Source of the DNA: Paraconiothyrium sp. Pb-2020
Lineage: Eukaryota; Ascomycota; Dothideomycetes; Pleosporales; Didymosphaeriaceae
Assembly (NCBI GenBank): GCA_022419385.1
Contig: JAJUBI010000006.1
Coordinates: 3,286,001-3,350,000 of the forward strand
Reading direction: 5' to 3'
Length of the DNA stretch: 64,000 bases
Part shown: positions 9,386-22,387 of the stretch, in pieces
Position numbering within the stretch: position 1 is the stretch's first letter
Layout of the letters: each line of letters begins with the position of its first letter
The notes under the pieces: model-generated
The model's database searches: none
What the model was told of the DNA's origin: nothing
What the model saw: the letters and a program-made list of their open reading frames with translations, nothing else
Made by a program: the position numbers and the translations under genes

Positions 9386-11966
9386 GGTGGTGACGCTCTG
9401 CTCGTTGCTGGGGGAAAGACTAAACCAAACAGTGAATGCCTATGGGAACTACCCCGCAAGGCCACGAGTTAAATTCGGTCTGACACTCGTGAAAGATCTG
9501 TGGAAGTACGTGCCGCAATATTTGATGTGTTTGAGCTGTTCATGAAAGACCGTTTCCCCGTTTCCTCGATCCCAGTCTCCGCAACTGGCAAGACACGCCA
9601 TGACATCTTATCCCATGGCAGTAGCAAATGCGTCAAGCTTCTCGACACCTTGTATCTCAACAGCGGCAGTTACATCTCACCTTTTCTAATTTTAAGCTTA
9701 TTCCGCCCATCGACCGTGCCACTGCATCTCTCCTCGTGAAGCGTGCGCCGCTGCGCATTCGATGCCGACCATCCACCTAGGGCTGAGGCCCGGCTGAGTG
9801 CGTCGGGCCATGGTGGCAGTAGTCCTGTAAACGTCAGATTCATGCAGAAAGTAGCGCTTGGTCACAGTGACCAATGTTGTACACCTGCTACAGGGCTTGG
9901 TGAGTAAACACCATATGCGCGTCATCCTAGTTAATTGAACTAGAAAAAGGAATCCACTGTTTGGTGTATGCTGCAAGTATTGACGTGACGGTTTTCTAAC
10001 TCCTGAGCATAAGGCTACATTTACGAACGTCGTCGCGCCGCATCCTACCTATGTTTCGGACATTATCAGCGCCGAGCTACGTTGTATCGACCATTCAGCT
10101 GACCATAGGAAACGCATACGAGCCTAGAGAGAACGCAAATATAACCCATCAATATCAAAGCCGGCGGTAAAGCTAGGAGGATGAGGGAGAGAATGCAACC
10201 CGGCTCCATTCCCAGCAACGTTGGCTATGCCCAAGGCAAGCGTGCTGGGCCGGGCTTTTCCGCCACGCACAGGAGCGTCTTTTCTGAACGATAAGGCGCG
10301 ATACCAACCCATACCTGTGGTCGACGTACTCTGTCGTGCTAGAACACGCAAGAGAATTCTATTTAGCAAACATCATCCCATCTCGTCCAGGCGCAATACG
10401 TACGCAAACAAGACCGCCGAACTATCGCGCCGCAACCAAACGAAGGGTACCAGTTCAGGAAACATCTATACCAGGCATATGAAATGCTGTCGATCTCATA
10501 TGGGCATCACGCCCTGACACTACGCATAGCTTCTTCCACGAAATCCGACTTTTCTCTCTTGCTGGTCAAGCATAGCATTTTGCACCCTCGCTTAAACGGC
10601 CTGTTCTTTATCGCAATCGCGTACCGCCTCAGCATCGAATAACCTATACTGACTTCGTATAATTCCTCTTTGTTGCATAAGTTATGCAACAAGACAACTG
10701 AGCGGCAGATTCGCTATTCATGTAAAGCCTCTGTGCTTAAGGGTTGGTGCCTAACAATTTAATGCTTGTCGATCATAGCATTCACTCGTAAAGCGAAAAA
10801 TGCGCCGCTGGATTTACATTGATGCTTCCGCTTCACGTCGATTGGTCATCTCACCTTACAAGAGTCTCAGCTCAACGAACGTCGTTGCGCCTCGTTGTTT
10901 GGCTGCCGACACGCCCGAGATTTGCGCGCAACTTCCTTTGCGATTTGATTGAGCTCGGTGCAGCTGAGCGGGTCAAAAAGAGAACTGAGAACCCAGAAAC
11001 TCAGAGCTCGGTACGATGGCGCTGAAGCCTACAGCTTCCGCTTCCCCATGGTATCTGCTGTCTGAGTTTTGGCATCACGTCTCGACCCTGCTGGCTCGAT
11101 GAACCGTCACGAGCCGTGAAATACAACTTTATCCAACCGAATAACCCTTGGAAAGACCGCACCAGCGGAGGCGAACGGTCCGATCCGATATGACTTGCGT
11201 TATGTCGCGCGCCCAGTCCTGGGCGTCAAGATCTCTCTTACGTACATAGCTTGTGGCTTGCTACTTTAGACGCGGCGTGGCAGACCCTAGAAGACAATAT
11301 CGATTGATGGAAGTCGCGGAGGTGCCTTATCGGTGCCTACCTGGTATCACACACGGAGAGGACCGAGAGGAATGCTCGAAGGTAACATAATTGGTTCGAT
11401 TAGTCCACTTCTAGCCCTTCACTAGAGAACCCAGCATCTCGCAGTTTACATATATAATCACCTAGCAGCCCAGGCGTCATTTTGAGTCGTTTTGTAGAGC
11501 GCGAGAATCCTGGTGAGTTTTGAGACGCCATGCGGTGTGCCAGAGAGCCCCATACACTCCCTCCCATAGTAAGGGTTCGAACGCGTGTGCATGAATGGAT
11601 CACGTACGCAATGCTTACAAGCACGCAGAAAAGAGGCTTGAACAAAGCTTGGTACGCAAAGTCAGTTTTATGAAAGTTGAAAAATTACAGTATCAAATGC
11701 CGCGGCGTGAAGACAATAATGGTGTTGAGAAATGAAGCAAAGAAATCCGTACGCGAAAGTAACAGCGCACCAAAAGGCACGTAATCGGAAAGAGAGTACC
11801 TTTAGCGAGAGATGCAAGACTCGAAAGCAGTCGAAGAGAAATGACTGTAAGGACTCGGGTGCTTCCAGCCACGCACACTCTAGCACCGCAAGTTCCTTTC
11901 TGAGTAGCTAACCACAACCTCGATCCTGCATCCCTAGCGCACTACCACCTCCTCTTTTGTATGCTC
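9386..11966. other. 2.6-kb gene-poor interval
   Basis: Several frames of 60-100 codons occur on both strands (for example 9500-9739 plus, 10221-10517 plus, 11400-11645 minus). None has a signal peptide, known motif, repeated structure or splice extension. No tRNA-like fold was noticed. It is presumably regulatory and untranslated sequence. Confidence 0.4.
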
Positions 11967-14900
11967 CTAATTACCTCCGCCGTTCCGACCCTTCAAGATA
12001 CCACGCCATCTTTTAACCGCTCCGCCCGCTGGCTCTGACGCTGGGGTAGCCTCCACTTCTCTCTTCACTGCTGCTGCAACTGTCGTCGTGACGCGCACTG
12101 TAGTGGTTGTCGATCTTGTAACAGTAGCCGGAGTCACAGTAGTCGTTCTTAGTGAAGTAATCGTGGATCGGATTGTGCTCACGCTTATGCTTGTAGATCT
12201 GATCGTGCTCGTAGTTCTAGATAGTGACACTGATGTCGACGTTATTGTCGTTCGCACGGTCGCTGTCAACGTAGCAGTCACCCGAGAAATCGAGGTCGTA
12301 CGCAATATCACTGTTGTGGGGACTGTCGCTGTCGTACGCGATATTACCGTTGTGGGGACTGATACGGTGGTTCGCTGCGTAGTTGTGGTTGGAACATTGC
12401 GCACCGAGGTAGTCGTAAGAGTCCTAGTCGACGTGGTCCTAGCGATGGTCGCTATCTCCGTCTCTGTTTCGGTTTCCGTGCTGACTCTTGTGACGGTTGC
12501 AGTTCGCGTAGAGGTTGAAAGTCTGGTAGAAGTAGTGGCCGAAGTCGTGGTCACGAGACGGGTCGAAGTGCGGCTGGAACAAGATTAGCAGGGTTACCCC
12601 TTTGCTTTGTAAACAGCTGAACTCTCATCACTATGCGAGGATTTGGTGAAGGGATATGGTGCAGTGCCGCGTATGAAACTGAAAAGAAATTTAGAAGCGC
12701 ATCTTTAGCTTACGTGACAGTCTCCGGATCTGAAATCTCTGTACTCGTGGTCGTGACTAATTCACGAGAAGTGATGATGGTAGTAACTGCAGGTAGAGTA
12801 GTTGTTTGCGTCGTTGTGCTGAGACTTGTGACTATCGGCAAGGTGGTGGTCGAAGTTGTCGTAAAAGATTGGGTCGATGTAACGGTCTCCGTTTGAGTTG
12901 GGGTTGGTTGCAGCTGAGTCTGCGTGATGGTAACAACAGAAGTTACGACACTGACAAAATATTAGCTGTCGTGTCATCGCAATAGTAGTTTGAGCGGGCT
13001 CACTTCGTAGCTACCGATACTGATGTGGAAGTCACAGTCGAGACTGAAACTGAAACAGAAGTAGGCGTCCTGTATTGGTACATGTTAGCTGTAAGCCGAT
13101 GAATGTTGACAGCAACGAATAGTTCACGCCAAAGACTTAGCGTCAAGTCTACTTACGCAGTTGTAGTTTCGGTGACAGTAGCGGTTTTGGTACTATTCCC
13201 TTGTAAGCTATTTGTGATCGATATCAAGTGACCATGCTCACACGTAGATCGGGCTGTTCGAACAAGGCTGCGATATGTAAGCAGTAGGTCCAGGTACAGT
13301 AATAGATACAGTTTCCGCGCTTTGCGCGATTGTCTGAGGTGGAGAGGTGATGGTAATTGTCTGAAACACAGTCGACGCTTGAATCGTCCTTCCAGTGTAG
13401 GTGTTCGTGTATGATCTTCCAGCAGTAATAATAACCGTCTGCTCTTCTACTTGGGTTACAACTTGTGGCTCAGGCGTTTCTGTAACGACGACAATGCTGG
13501 CATCGGCAGTCTCATATACCGTCGTAGGAATAGTCTCGTACGCAGTATAGTACACCGTAGCCTCCGAAGGACATGTCTCCTGGCCGATAACCGTTATCTC
13601 AGCTGTGGAGGCAGGTAGCTGCTGCGTGAAGCTGACGGTAATAGTTGATGTAACAGTCGATGCTGGCTGCATCTGGACGGATCTAAAGATCGGTGATGAG
13701 TTATAACGAGGGAGACAGACTGGACATGACTTGACTCACCCACTCAAGTATACTGTGCTCGCGGGCAACGTCTGGACAATTCTAAAGCAGTGTTAGTAAG
13801 TTTGCCAACGTGGGACAATCCTTTAGTTCACTCGCCCACTAAGATATACCGTCGTAGTAGATGCCGGTAAAGTTTGCACAGAGCCATCAACGGTTACTGT
13901 GGAAGGTGGAAGCGTCTGCACGGCTCTAGAACGGACTGTTAAATTTTGAACGCGTATTATGGGAGGAGTCTTTGGATGTCCCACTTACCCACTCAAGTAT
14001 ACCGTCGAGGCCGGCAATGTCTGCACAGCTCCGTTGATAGTTATGGTGGCCGCTGGCAATGTTTGCACAATTGTCTGAATAGGGCTATACACTGCCGTAT
14101 TAGCATGCAGACTCCGGTAGACTGTATGCTTTCGAACTTACCCACTGAGGTATACTGTCTGAGTCGATGCTGGCAAGGTTTGCACGGATCCAGGAATGGT
14201 AACAGTCGACGCGGGTTGCGTCTGTACATAACTTTGGTAAATAGTCTCAGTGGACGCCGGCAACGTTTGAACTGATCCACTGATTGTCACCGTTGAGGCG
14301 GGCAGCGTCTGTACGTAGCTCTCGTACACCGTCGTGATTAAACCCGGCAACGTCTCTACTGCGCCACTGATAGTTACAGTGGAAGCAGGAAGTGTCTGGA
14401 TGTAGCTCTGAAATACCGTAGTAGTAGATGCGGGCAACGTTTGTACTGATCCGCTAATGGTGATTGTCGACGCGGGCATCGTCTGTATGTAGCTCGCATA
14501 CACTGTCGCGTACACTGTCTCAGTGGAAGCTGGCAGAGTCTGCACAGATCCGCCAACAGTTATAGTCGATGCTGCTAGTGTTTGAACTACAGTCTGCACT
14601 TGTGTGACAGCTGCGGTCACCGCCGAGCCCGGCTGATAAGCCGTTTCAGTGACTACTACTGTGGAAGCCGCAAGAGTCTCAACAGATCCACTAACGGTCG
14701 TGGTAGATGCTGGCAAAGTTTGAACCACCGTCTGCACTTGCGTGATGAAGGCCGTTACGACGGGACCGGACTCATATGCCGTCTCTGTAATGATTACGGA
14801 TGAAGGACTCACAGTGACGGTCACCTGGCTAGCTTAGCAGAGTAGAAAGAGGTTTAGTGCATGACTCACGTCAGTAGCTGCGGCCGTTATCGTTAGGAAG

Positions 14901-17900
14901 TTTGTGACCGGCGCCGGGCAAGAAGAGCGGGACCGTGTGGGCGAATATGTTGAGCTGGGTAGGGTGCTCATGGATGTACTCAAGGCAGTGGTGGATGAAG
15001 CGCTATTCGGACTTGACGACAAGCTGGACAAATCTGTTGAGCTCAGAGGCCTGCTCGTGGTGGTAAACTGCTGACAGGGTAAGCTCTCTTCGATCCATAC
15101 GTGGCAATACTAATCATAGGTTGGTCAAGCCCATGTCAAGTAGGCATCATGACAGTTTTGACTACCTTAACTTTACAGGACCGAAGTCAATCAAAGAATG
15201 CGGTCTTACCGGATTTGTAGATGAGCCGGATGCAGAAAGTGATATCGAAGACGAAACAGTCGGTGTGACAGTAGTGCTAGAGTAGATCGAGCTTGTGTCT
15301 GAATTCGCTTGCACGACAGTAGAGCTCGGAGGTAGTGAGCTTGTAGCAGAACTAGTCTGTGATATACCGGAGCTTGGAGACCCCGAACTTGCGTCCGAAC
15401 TGGTCTGTAAAACAGTCGAGCTTTGGCCAGGCGAGGTCGAGCTAGATTGGGATGACAACGGTGTATCGGAGGTAGCTATTGAGGTCGAAGATGTCGTGTC
15501 TGTGCTCAATGCCAAAGAGGTCACCAATGATGCACTATCACTCGATGAAGGTGATACCTGGGAAGAGGATGTCGTTAGCAAAACCGAGCTTGTTGGGTTG
15601 AGGGATATCCTTGTCCCGGAAGTGAAACTAGAACTGGATTCGGTCTCCATTTGCCTTCCACTAATAGAGCTTGTTGGGGTCAGGGTCGTGCTAGCAACTG
15701 TGCTGCTGAAACTCGAGCCTTTTATCGTGATAAAGAAGCTTTGGCTTAAGCTTGCAGTTGTCCCACTCGAGCTTGTAGTTGTTCCACTTGGGATTGTAGA
15801 TGTGTCACTTGGGCTTGTAGTTATACTAATTGAGCTTGAGACCTCTAGCGACGAGGAGTCCGAGCTCGCCAACGTTGACGAGTCGATGAAACCACTCGTC
15901 GTACTCGTAGGATCAGCAGCATTAGACGTAGTAGTAGTGGACAAGAATGAATTACCGCTAGTGAATGATGCTGTAGGGTCGACAGTCGATGTATAAATTG
16001 TAGACAGTGCTGATGATGATAGGGATGACAAGGAGCTTCCAGCTGTAGAAGAAGAGTCGGAACCTGACTGTTCGAAAGTGGTCGGTTGTATCATGGTCTG
16101 GGTAGAAGACAGCTCGGAGGATGGTACGGAAGACGAAGGGCTTTCTGAAGAAAGAGATCGAGCATTGAGAACAGACGTTATCTCACTACTACTAGCGGTG
16201 GTGGATGCTGTACTAATCTCCGTAAAGCTAGAGGTCGAGCTTGGCTGTATGCTGCTGGAAGCCGTAAAGAGCGAAATACTCGATGTAGAATCCGTGCTCG
16301 ATGCGGACACTATACTTGATGCGGACAATGTGCTTGATGTGGACTCCACAGTTGATGTAGACTCCGACGTTGAACCCATTCCTGTGCTTGTTGATACCGT
16401 GCTTGAGCTGGGATCCGTACTTGGTGTAAATGCTGTGGACGTTATGCTTGAGGTAGACGCTGTGCTCGGGGTAGGCACTGTAATTGATGCCGAGTTTGTG
16501 CTTGAGCTGGGCTTTACACTCGAAGTGTACTCCGTGCTTGAGCTACTATCCGTGATTGAGCTACTATCCGTGCTTGAGCTACTATCCGTGCTTGAGCTAG
16601 ACTCGAGTCTTGGGCTCGAAGTTGTAGTTGGATCCAGAGTCGTGCTAGATTGTGCGGTCCTAGTACTCGTTGAGAACATTGTGCCTGAGTCGGGGCTTGA
16701 AGTTGATAGCTCGCTCCTGGTCGTCGTTGAGATTGTATTCAAGCTAGCGGTCGAGCTCACGTCTCCCGTCGTGGTTGATAAGGTGGCTGGGCTTGATTCT
16801 ACATTGCTCGTCGACGACGCCACGGCAACTAAGCTGGAATCTGATATCGACAGGAGATTGTCTGTCGATGAAGGCGAATCAGAAGAAGTAGAGATTGTGC
16901 TTGACTCCAGAGTGCTTGTCAAAGATGATAGAGTGTCTGAGCTGGCTCCTGGGCTCGACTGTGCAGAGCTCGATGTTGAGACTTGTATTGAGCTAGTGGT
17001 TGACCTGAATTGTTCGTTGCTCGTTGATGTGGAGAGACTTGAGGTAGACGCCAAGCTTGTTTCCAGGCTGCTGGGAATCGTTGTATAAATGACACTTGAG
17101 CTAGCTACCGTAGAGGAATCGGTACTAGATACTATCTCTGCCGTCGAAGCAGGCACATCCGCGCTGCTCGATGTATCTTCTCCCGTGCTCGTCGTCGTGG
17201 AAGGTGTAGTGGTGCTCACAGAGGTGGATAATGAAGATGAAGTCCATGTACTCACAGAAAAGCCCGTGACGCTACTAGTACTTGTTGCTACTGGGGAACT
17301 CGTGATCGCGGAAGAGCTCGCAGCTTCGGAAGAACTTGTAGCCTCAGAGGAGCTCGTAGCCTCAGAAAAGCCCGTGACCGAAGAGGAGCTCGTGGATATA
17401 GACGAGCTCGTCGTTTCTAGTGAAGAGGTGGCGAGATCAGTCACTGATGAGAACCGTGTGTCCGATGTAGAAGTTGGGAACTCAGACGATGAAATAGATC
17501 CAGTAGAGGTGATCGTCGGAAGAGAGTTAGTTTCAGTAAACGTCGATGAAACACCTACACTTGATAATGAGGACAATGTAACACCCAACCGTGACGAAGA
17601 GCTCTGGGTCGATGACTCTGCGCTAGTGGAATCCGACAAGTCTTGTGTGCTGCTGCCGAAGGTTGTTTCCGATGACGTAGTAGAGAAATCTAGAGAACTA
17701 GAACTCGACGTGCCTGGTGTGGAGCCGATCGACGTCGCAGTAGAGGGACCTGAAGGGATGAAACTCGATGAATCTTGTGAGACGCTACTCAAGGAAGTCT
17801 CCCCGGACGTAGTAGACAAGCTTGTAGAAGTAGGGCTGGACGTGATTTGTATGGTCTCACTCAACGTCGTCTCCAGAAATGTAGTGGACAATTCGGTAGC

Positions 17901-19996
17901 GGTGGTAACGGATGCACCTTGTGTGGTGCTACTCTGCGTAGTTTCCACTGATAAGATGCTACTGGATTCGCCAGTGGAGGCACCGGACGTTGTGGTAAAT
18001 TGGGTTGCAGTAGTCGAAATCTCAACGCTCGAGGACGAGATCAATAGACTGCTGCTATCTAAAGAAGTTGTTGAAGAGCTCAGGCTGATCGTCGTTATGG
18101 AAGAGTCATCGCTCGAAGAGGTGCTTGAGATTTCTTGACTTGTGCTCGAGCTTGCCATCTGCGTTGACGTGACGGTGTTGCTTGAAGCCTCAGCAGAGGT
18201 ACTGGAGGCGGTAGACCCCACATCACTGCTCGCGTCGGCGCCGCTGCTAATCTGCGAGCGAGAACTGCTTACTGCCGTGATGAAGGTGGATGGAGGTGGA
18301 CTACTCAAGGAAAAAGATGTCAAGCTACTCTGCGTTGCGATTGATGCCTCTGCGGTCGAGCTAGAAGATGTGGTGCTTTGTAATGGTGTGCTCGAAGGCT
18401 AGTCGATAAGTTAAACGAACGGCGATCGTGTGGTGGCGCTGCACTTCGCAAGACAACAGGTATAGAAGGAAAACAACTCACAGAAGAGGAGGAAGGGGCA
18501 CTGCTGGAAAGGCTGGAGCTGGTAGACGTGGAATATATTACAATCGATGAGCTGATTGTTGTCGATGCTCCCGTTGTAGGGGAAACGGACGAGCTCGATA
18601 CATCAGTCGTGGTCAATGCATCTGTCGTGCTCGATATAGTAGGCGTGCTCGAAGTAGTAGGTGTACTTGATGTAGCAGGTGTGCTTGCTGTATCAGATGT
18701 GCTCAAAGTAGTAGATGCGCTTGCTATAGTAGGCGTGGTCGCTATAGCAGATGTGCTCGAAGTAGTAGATATGGTCGCTATAGTAGGCGTGCTCGATGTA
18801 GCAGGTGTGCTCGAAGTATCAGCTGTGCTTGAAGTACTAGGTGTGTTCGAAGTACTAGGTGTGCTCGCTATAGTAGGCGTGCTCGACGTAGCAGATGTGC
18901 TTGATGTAGGTGGAGAGGAAACGGATGTGCTCGACGCCGCAGATGTAGGGGAAGCGGATGTGCTTGATACAACAGACGTGCGCGAGTCTGTGGGCGTAGT
19001 TGACGGATTGATGCTGATCGACGAGCTAGCTGTGCTCAACGCCGTGCTAGAAGACGTAGAGCTGCTCACCGAAGCAGAGCTACTCAACGATCCAGAAGTG
19101 CTCGATGACAGCAGGCCATTTGACGCCGTAGAGGTATCCAAGATAGCGGACGTGCTTGATGGGATAGCTGTGCTCGAGGTAGAGGAGGTACTCAGGGAAG
19201 AACTGGGCACTGAGGTAAACCCCACACTTGAAGTAGTCGAAGATGGATTCACGGAAGATGAGCCCCCTGAAAATGTTGTACTCACCGAGCTACTTTGCAC
19301 TGTGCTGGAAACAATCGTGGATGTAACCGAAGAACTACTAGGTGGCGTACTGGACGCAGCAATTGAAGTAGACGTAGTGGAAGACACAAGCGTACTAGAG
19401 CTTGATGACAAGACCGAAGTCGAAGAGGACGGAACGGTGCTGCTCTGCACGGTCGACGAGCTCTGTGTAGAAGTAACGATCTGCGAGGTGCTCGACGAGG
19501 TAATCGGTGCAGAGGATGAGCTTGGAGCGGCGGAAGTAGACTGTAAGCTGCTGGAAGAGGTCCCAGCTCCCAAAGATGACGTGGATTGTAAGCTGCTTGA
19601 CGTTGTTCCGGATGTCGATGAGAGGCTGGACTGCACGCTGCTTGATGAGGTTCCAGGTAATGATGAAGAACTGACAGAAGACAATATCGAGCTACTGAAA
19701 CTGCTGATGACCGTACTGCTCTGTGCCGAACCACCTGTAGATGATGACGAGATCGTAACAGAGGTCGAGGGCCCCAGAGATGATGAAGTGGAAGATTGCA
19801 GACTGAGCGTACTCACCGAGGAAGACACAAGATTCGTAGACGACGACGCGACAATCGAGGAAGACGATGAGACTCCGGTCGAACTCGACGTTGTAGTAGA
19901 GCTAGATGCCAATACAGCACTACTCAACACTGACGATGAACCACTTTGGGACGAGGAAGTTCTCCCAACGGAACTAGATGATCCCGCTACCGGTGC
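11967..19996 (-). CDS. Giant Ser/Thr-rich mucin/adhesin-like cell-surface protein, at least 12 exons
   Basis: Exons fitted by splice site and phase: 19996-18482, 18398-15210, 15070-14870, 14824-14142, 14084-13989, 13925-13836, 13781-13740, 13682-13242, 13207-13157, 13069-13004, 12950-12714 and 12573-11967. They give about 2405 residues. The first 1570 are almost pure Ser/Thr with scattered Ala, Val and Asp. Then come about 20 repeats of the type VQTLPASTVTISG / TVYxSYVQTLPAST, a region with two Cys (CPSEATVYYTAYETIPTTVY), a Thr/Val-rich region, and a basic end with two Lys-Arg sites. Such proteins are heavily O-glycosylated and sit in or on the wall. The exon at 19996 starts after a clear acceptor (GCTAAT...TACAG) in phase 0 and has no Met, so a 5' exon with start and signal peptide lies upstream; I could not place it. 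No GPI signal or membrane segment is seen at the C-terminus. Confidence 0.72.
13740..14824 (-). repeat. VQTLPAST protein-coding repeat block with duplicated exons
   Basis: The coding sequence repeats a unit of about 20-25 residues centred on VQTLPAST, inside one large exon (14824-14142) and again as three separate small exons of 96, 90 and 42 nt. Each small exon starts and ends in the same phase and ends in the same VYLSG peptide. The unit borders coincide with introns, as expected of exon duplication. Confidence 0.75.
13782..13835 (-). other. Probable GC-AG intron in the mucin-like gene
   Basis: The exon before it ends CTTAGTGG and is followed by GCGAGT instead of GTGAGT or GTAAGT. The branch site ACTAAC and the acceptor CTTTAG are textbook. 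The same LSG junction at the neighbouring introns uses GT, and only the GC donor keeps phase 2 here. Confidence 0.65.
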
Positions 19997-21063
19997 CTGT
20001 ACACATTAGCGTATCGCAAGGTGAAAGAAATGCCTGTGTGCTGCGCGAAACATAGGAAAGCCACCGTCCCTCCTTCCACATTCGTCAAGTTACCACACAT
20101 AGCTTGAGATCCCTCTAAGCCTGTTCTTTATTAGCAAGCGCAACGAAAGATTACCATAGCATAATGGTTGTGTCGGCACTGTGTAGGTACTTTTCGTCTT
20201 TCGTTATAGATCACCGTGTGCGCACATAGTCAAAAGGCAATACAGAAGAGGAACAATCGTAATTGCTATGCAGCAAGGGGTCTATGAACAGTAGATAGAC
20301 ATAAAATAAATTGATTTTGACGCGTTAAACGCGTCGGAAGACATTCTATGGAGCCATCGCCACCGCATATCCTGGAGGAATGAGTACCCGGAACTGAAGG
20401 TGAGATCGTGGAGGACGTTGTGGAGGACGTTAGGAACGCCCCCTTGGTCCAGAGCACAACATAGGGGAGCGCATGGAGGCCTTCCAAAACTAGTCAATCG
20501 GGCCTGTTCGAGGACCTTCGCTGCTTCATGCGTTCTTGAAGACTCATAAGATGTTCCCGCGTCGAAGAACGTGGTGTGCTCGACCTTCGGGAGTTGTTGA
20601 TGCCGCGTTAAGCGAGCGGTTGGTGCCAGGAAGGATAAGGGGGGGCGCTAATGATCATGACTGCTTACTAATAGTCTACCCCAAAGCTCTTGGGACACGC
20701 TGATTCGCTTACTGGACATACACCAATCTTGAACGCGATTGTTATAACAATTATAATCCTAATGGGAGCAATCTGAGCTCGTGGGATATTGCCAAGACGA
20801 TGGTGGTCTATTGCACGGCCCATACTGACGTCACCTATTCCCGAGGTCGAGTCCACCGCGTCCTTTGACACCCAAGGCAAAGATACCTACCTATGGTATC
20901 GTGTATTGTAACCACACAATTTCAAACACCGGACAAACGCCGCAACATATTCCATAAACATAGAACAACCTGCAACAAGCCCGTGGTCTTTCCGTTCTCT
21001 TCTGCTCGATTGCATGTAACGACTAATACCGCTGCTCTCGAAAACGCCTTCCCATACGGACAA
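19997..21063. other. Spacer that should contain the 5' exon of the mucin-like gene
   Basis: This is 1.07 kb between two minus-strand genes. It must hold the start and signal peptide of the mucin-like gene and its promoter, but no short ATG exon in phase 0 with a good donor could be chosen. Short frames near 20270-20500 have no coding features. Confidence 0.35.
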
Positions 21064-22387
21064 CTATCTTTTTGCAGTCCGCTTGATCCTCCCGCTAGCG
21101 GTCTTAGACTTGCTCTTCGTGGACTTAGCCATACTGCCTGACTTCGTAGTCCCGTCGGCTGTCTGAGCAGTCCCTTCACGAGCCCTAGACATGCGATGAG
21201 TCGCGCGATAGGTGGCGAGGTCCTGTGCATGCCGCAGAAGTGCTTGTGAATCTAGCTCGTTGTTGGTGGCACCCGTCCAAAACGGGATTGGCGCCTCCGC
21301 ATACAGATTCTCAGCCCAGACCAAGTATTCAAAGTCACTCAACTTGATAGGAGCCTGTGGACGGTCCAGAGCGTACTCGATCGCACAAGTCAGTGGCCCT
21401 TTGTCATCGCCGTGGGGAAAGTCTGATCGATGGATTCCCGTAGCTAGATTAGCCAAGTAATAGTCTATCGGTACGACGCTCTCCTGTGCAACAGTCGGTG
21501 GTGCCCAAGTTGCACAAATGACGTCGATCGCCTCGGGACGATTGGCGAACATGTTATCCTTTGTCTTCTGATCACGGACGGCCTTGGCTACGTAGCTCTT
21601 ATGGTTCTCGAAGACTTTGGGGTCTGTCACGGTACGCGCACGGAGCTGTACATATATGTAAGAAACGTCCGGAGCAAGGTACGATGCCATAGCTCACCAT
21701 CGCGAGACCCATGTGCTCGATCGACCAGCCGCCAGTGCGCTTATAGAAGCGACGCGAGTACCCATCCCATTTGGCATGGTATGGAAAGAACTGAAAAATA
21801 TTAGCAATACAGGGCGCTGCAATAAATCGGGCACTGCTTACCGTGAACATCTCGATGGCAGTGACTGGACAGGATCCCAGCAGCCGAATATCGACACTGA
21901 TGGGTGGTGCCCAGCTGGCGATTGGATGGATATCCAACCCTTGCTGTCCTGCTCTTATTGGAAAGTTCAGCTCTGACAACATACGGACCTCTCCTGGCGC
22001 CAACCGCCGGTGCTGCGGTTTGGTCTCGCGTGTATCCGATACCGGCCCCTGTGTCGTCAAGCTCCAGACTCCGTTAGGCTCGACCATCTCAGGAGCTTTT
22101 TCATTGAAAGAATACAGCACATAGCCTGGCGCCGGCAGCAACAAGCCTTCATCTGGGCCGGGAAACTCTCCGCGGCGAACCTTCTCCTGCCAGTACAGCT
22201 CGACCATTATCGGATATTCCCTATCGTGGCGTGCAGTATCCTCCAGAGCGTCAAAATACCACTTGGCAATTATTCCTTGTCCCCATACTGTCTGGAATGC
22301 GACAGGTATACTAATTTCAGGGAGATAGATTGGCTTGAGACGGGCGGCACAGCCGTTGTCGTCGAAGTAAGTCGGATGCACGCTCAT
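21064..22387 (-). CDS. Unknown protein, core member of the local paralogous family, three exons
   Basis: Exons are 22387-21842, 21790-21698 and 21645-21064 (406 residues). Intron 1 (51 bp, GTAAGC, GCTAAT branch, TTTTCAG) is stop-free and a multiple of three; removing it joins TAIEMFT to FFPYHAKW, which then aligns with TAHELLTWFPDHLVYW in the neighbouring gene. Intron 2 (52 bp) follows LAM. The alignment with the gene at 22974 runs through most of the protein: RRGEFPGPDEG versus RRDFPEWWIS, VDIRLLG versus VDLRLLG, the TAxE block, GW, and IDYYLANLATGI versus IDYYVSDLVDGV. The C-terminus is Lys/Arg/Ser-rich (STKSKSK...GRIKRTAKR), suggesting a nuclear or nucleic-acid-associated protein. No enzyme motif is seen. 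It is divergent from its paralogue across 586 bp. Confidence 0.82.

Noticed and set aside
9500..9739. 79-codon plus-strand frame in the gene-poor interval
   Set aside because: Isolated, no recognisable feature; length expected by chance in 2.6 kb.
12088..12896. Val-rich plus-strand frames
   Set aside because: Same antisense effect, opposite the Thr-rich last exons of the mucin-like gene.
15295..20009. Several long open frames (up to about 490 codons) on the plus strand opposite the mucin-like gene
   Set aside because: They are the antisense of Ser/Thr codon runs, which seldom give stops, and read as monotonous Val/Leu/Glu/Asp. The minus strand has signal-consistent splice sites, conserved repeats and known composition.
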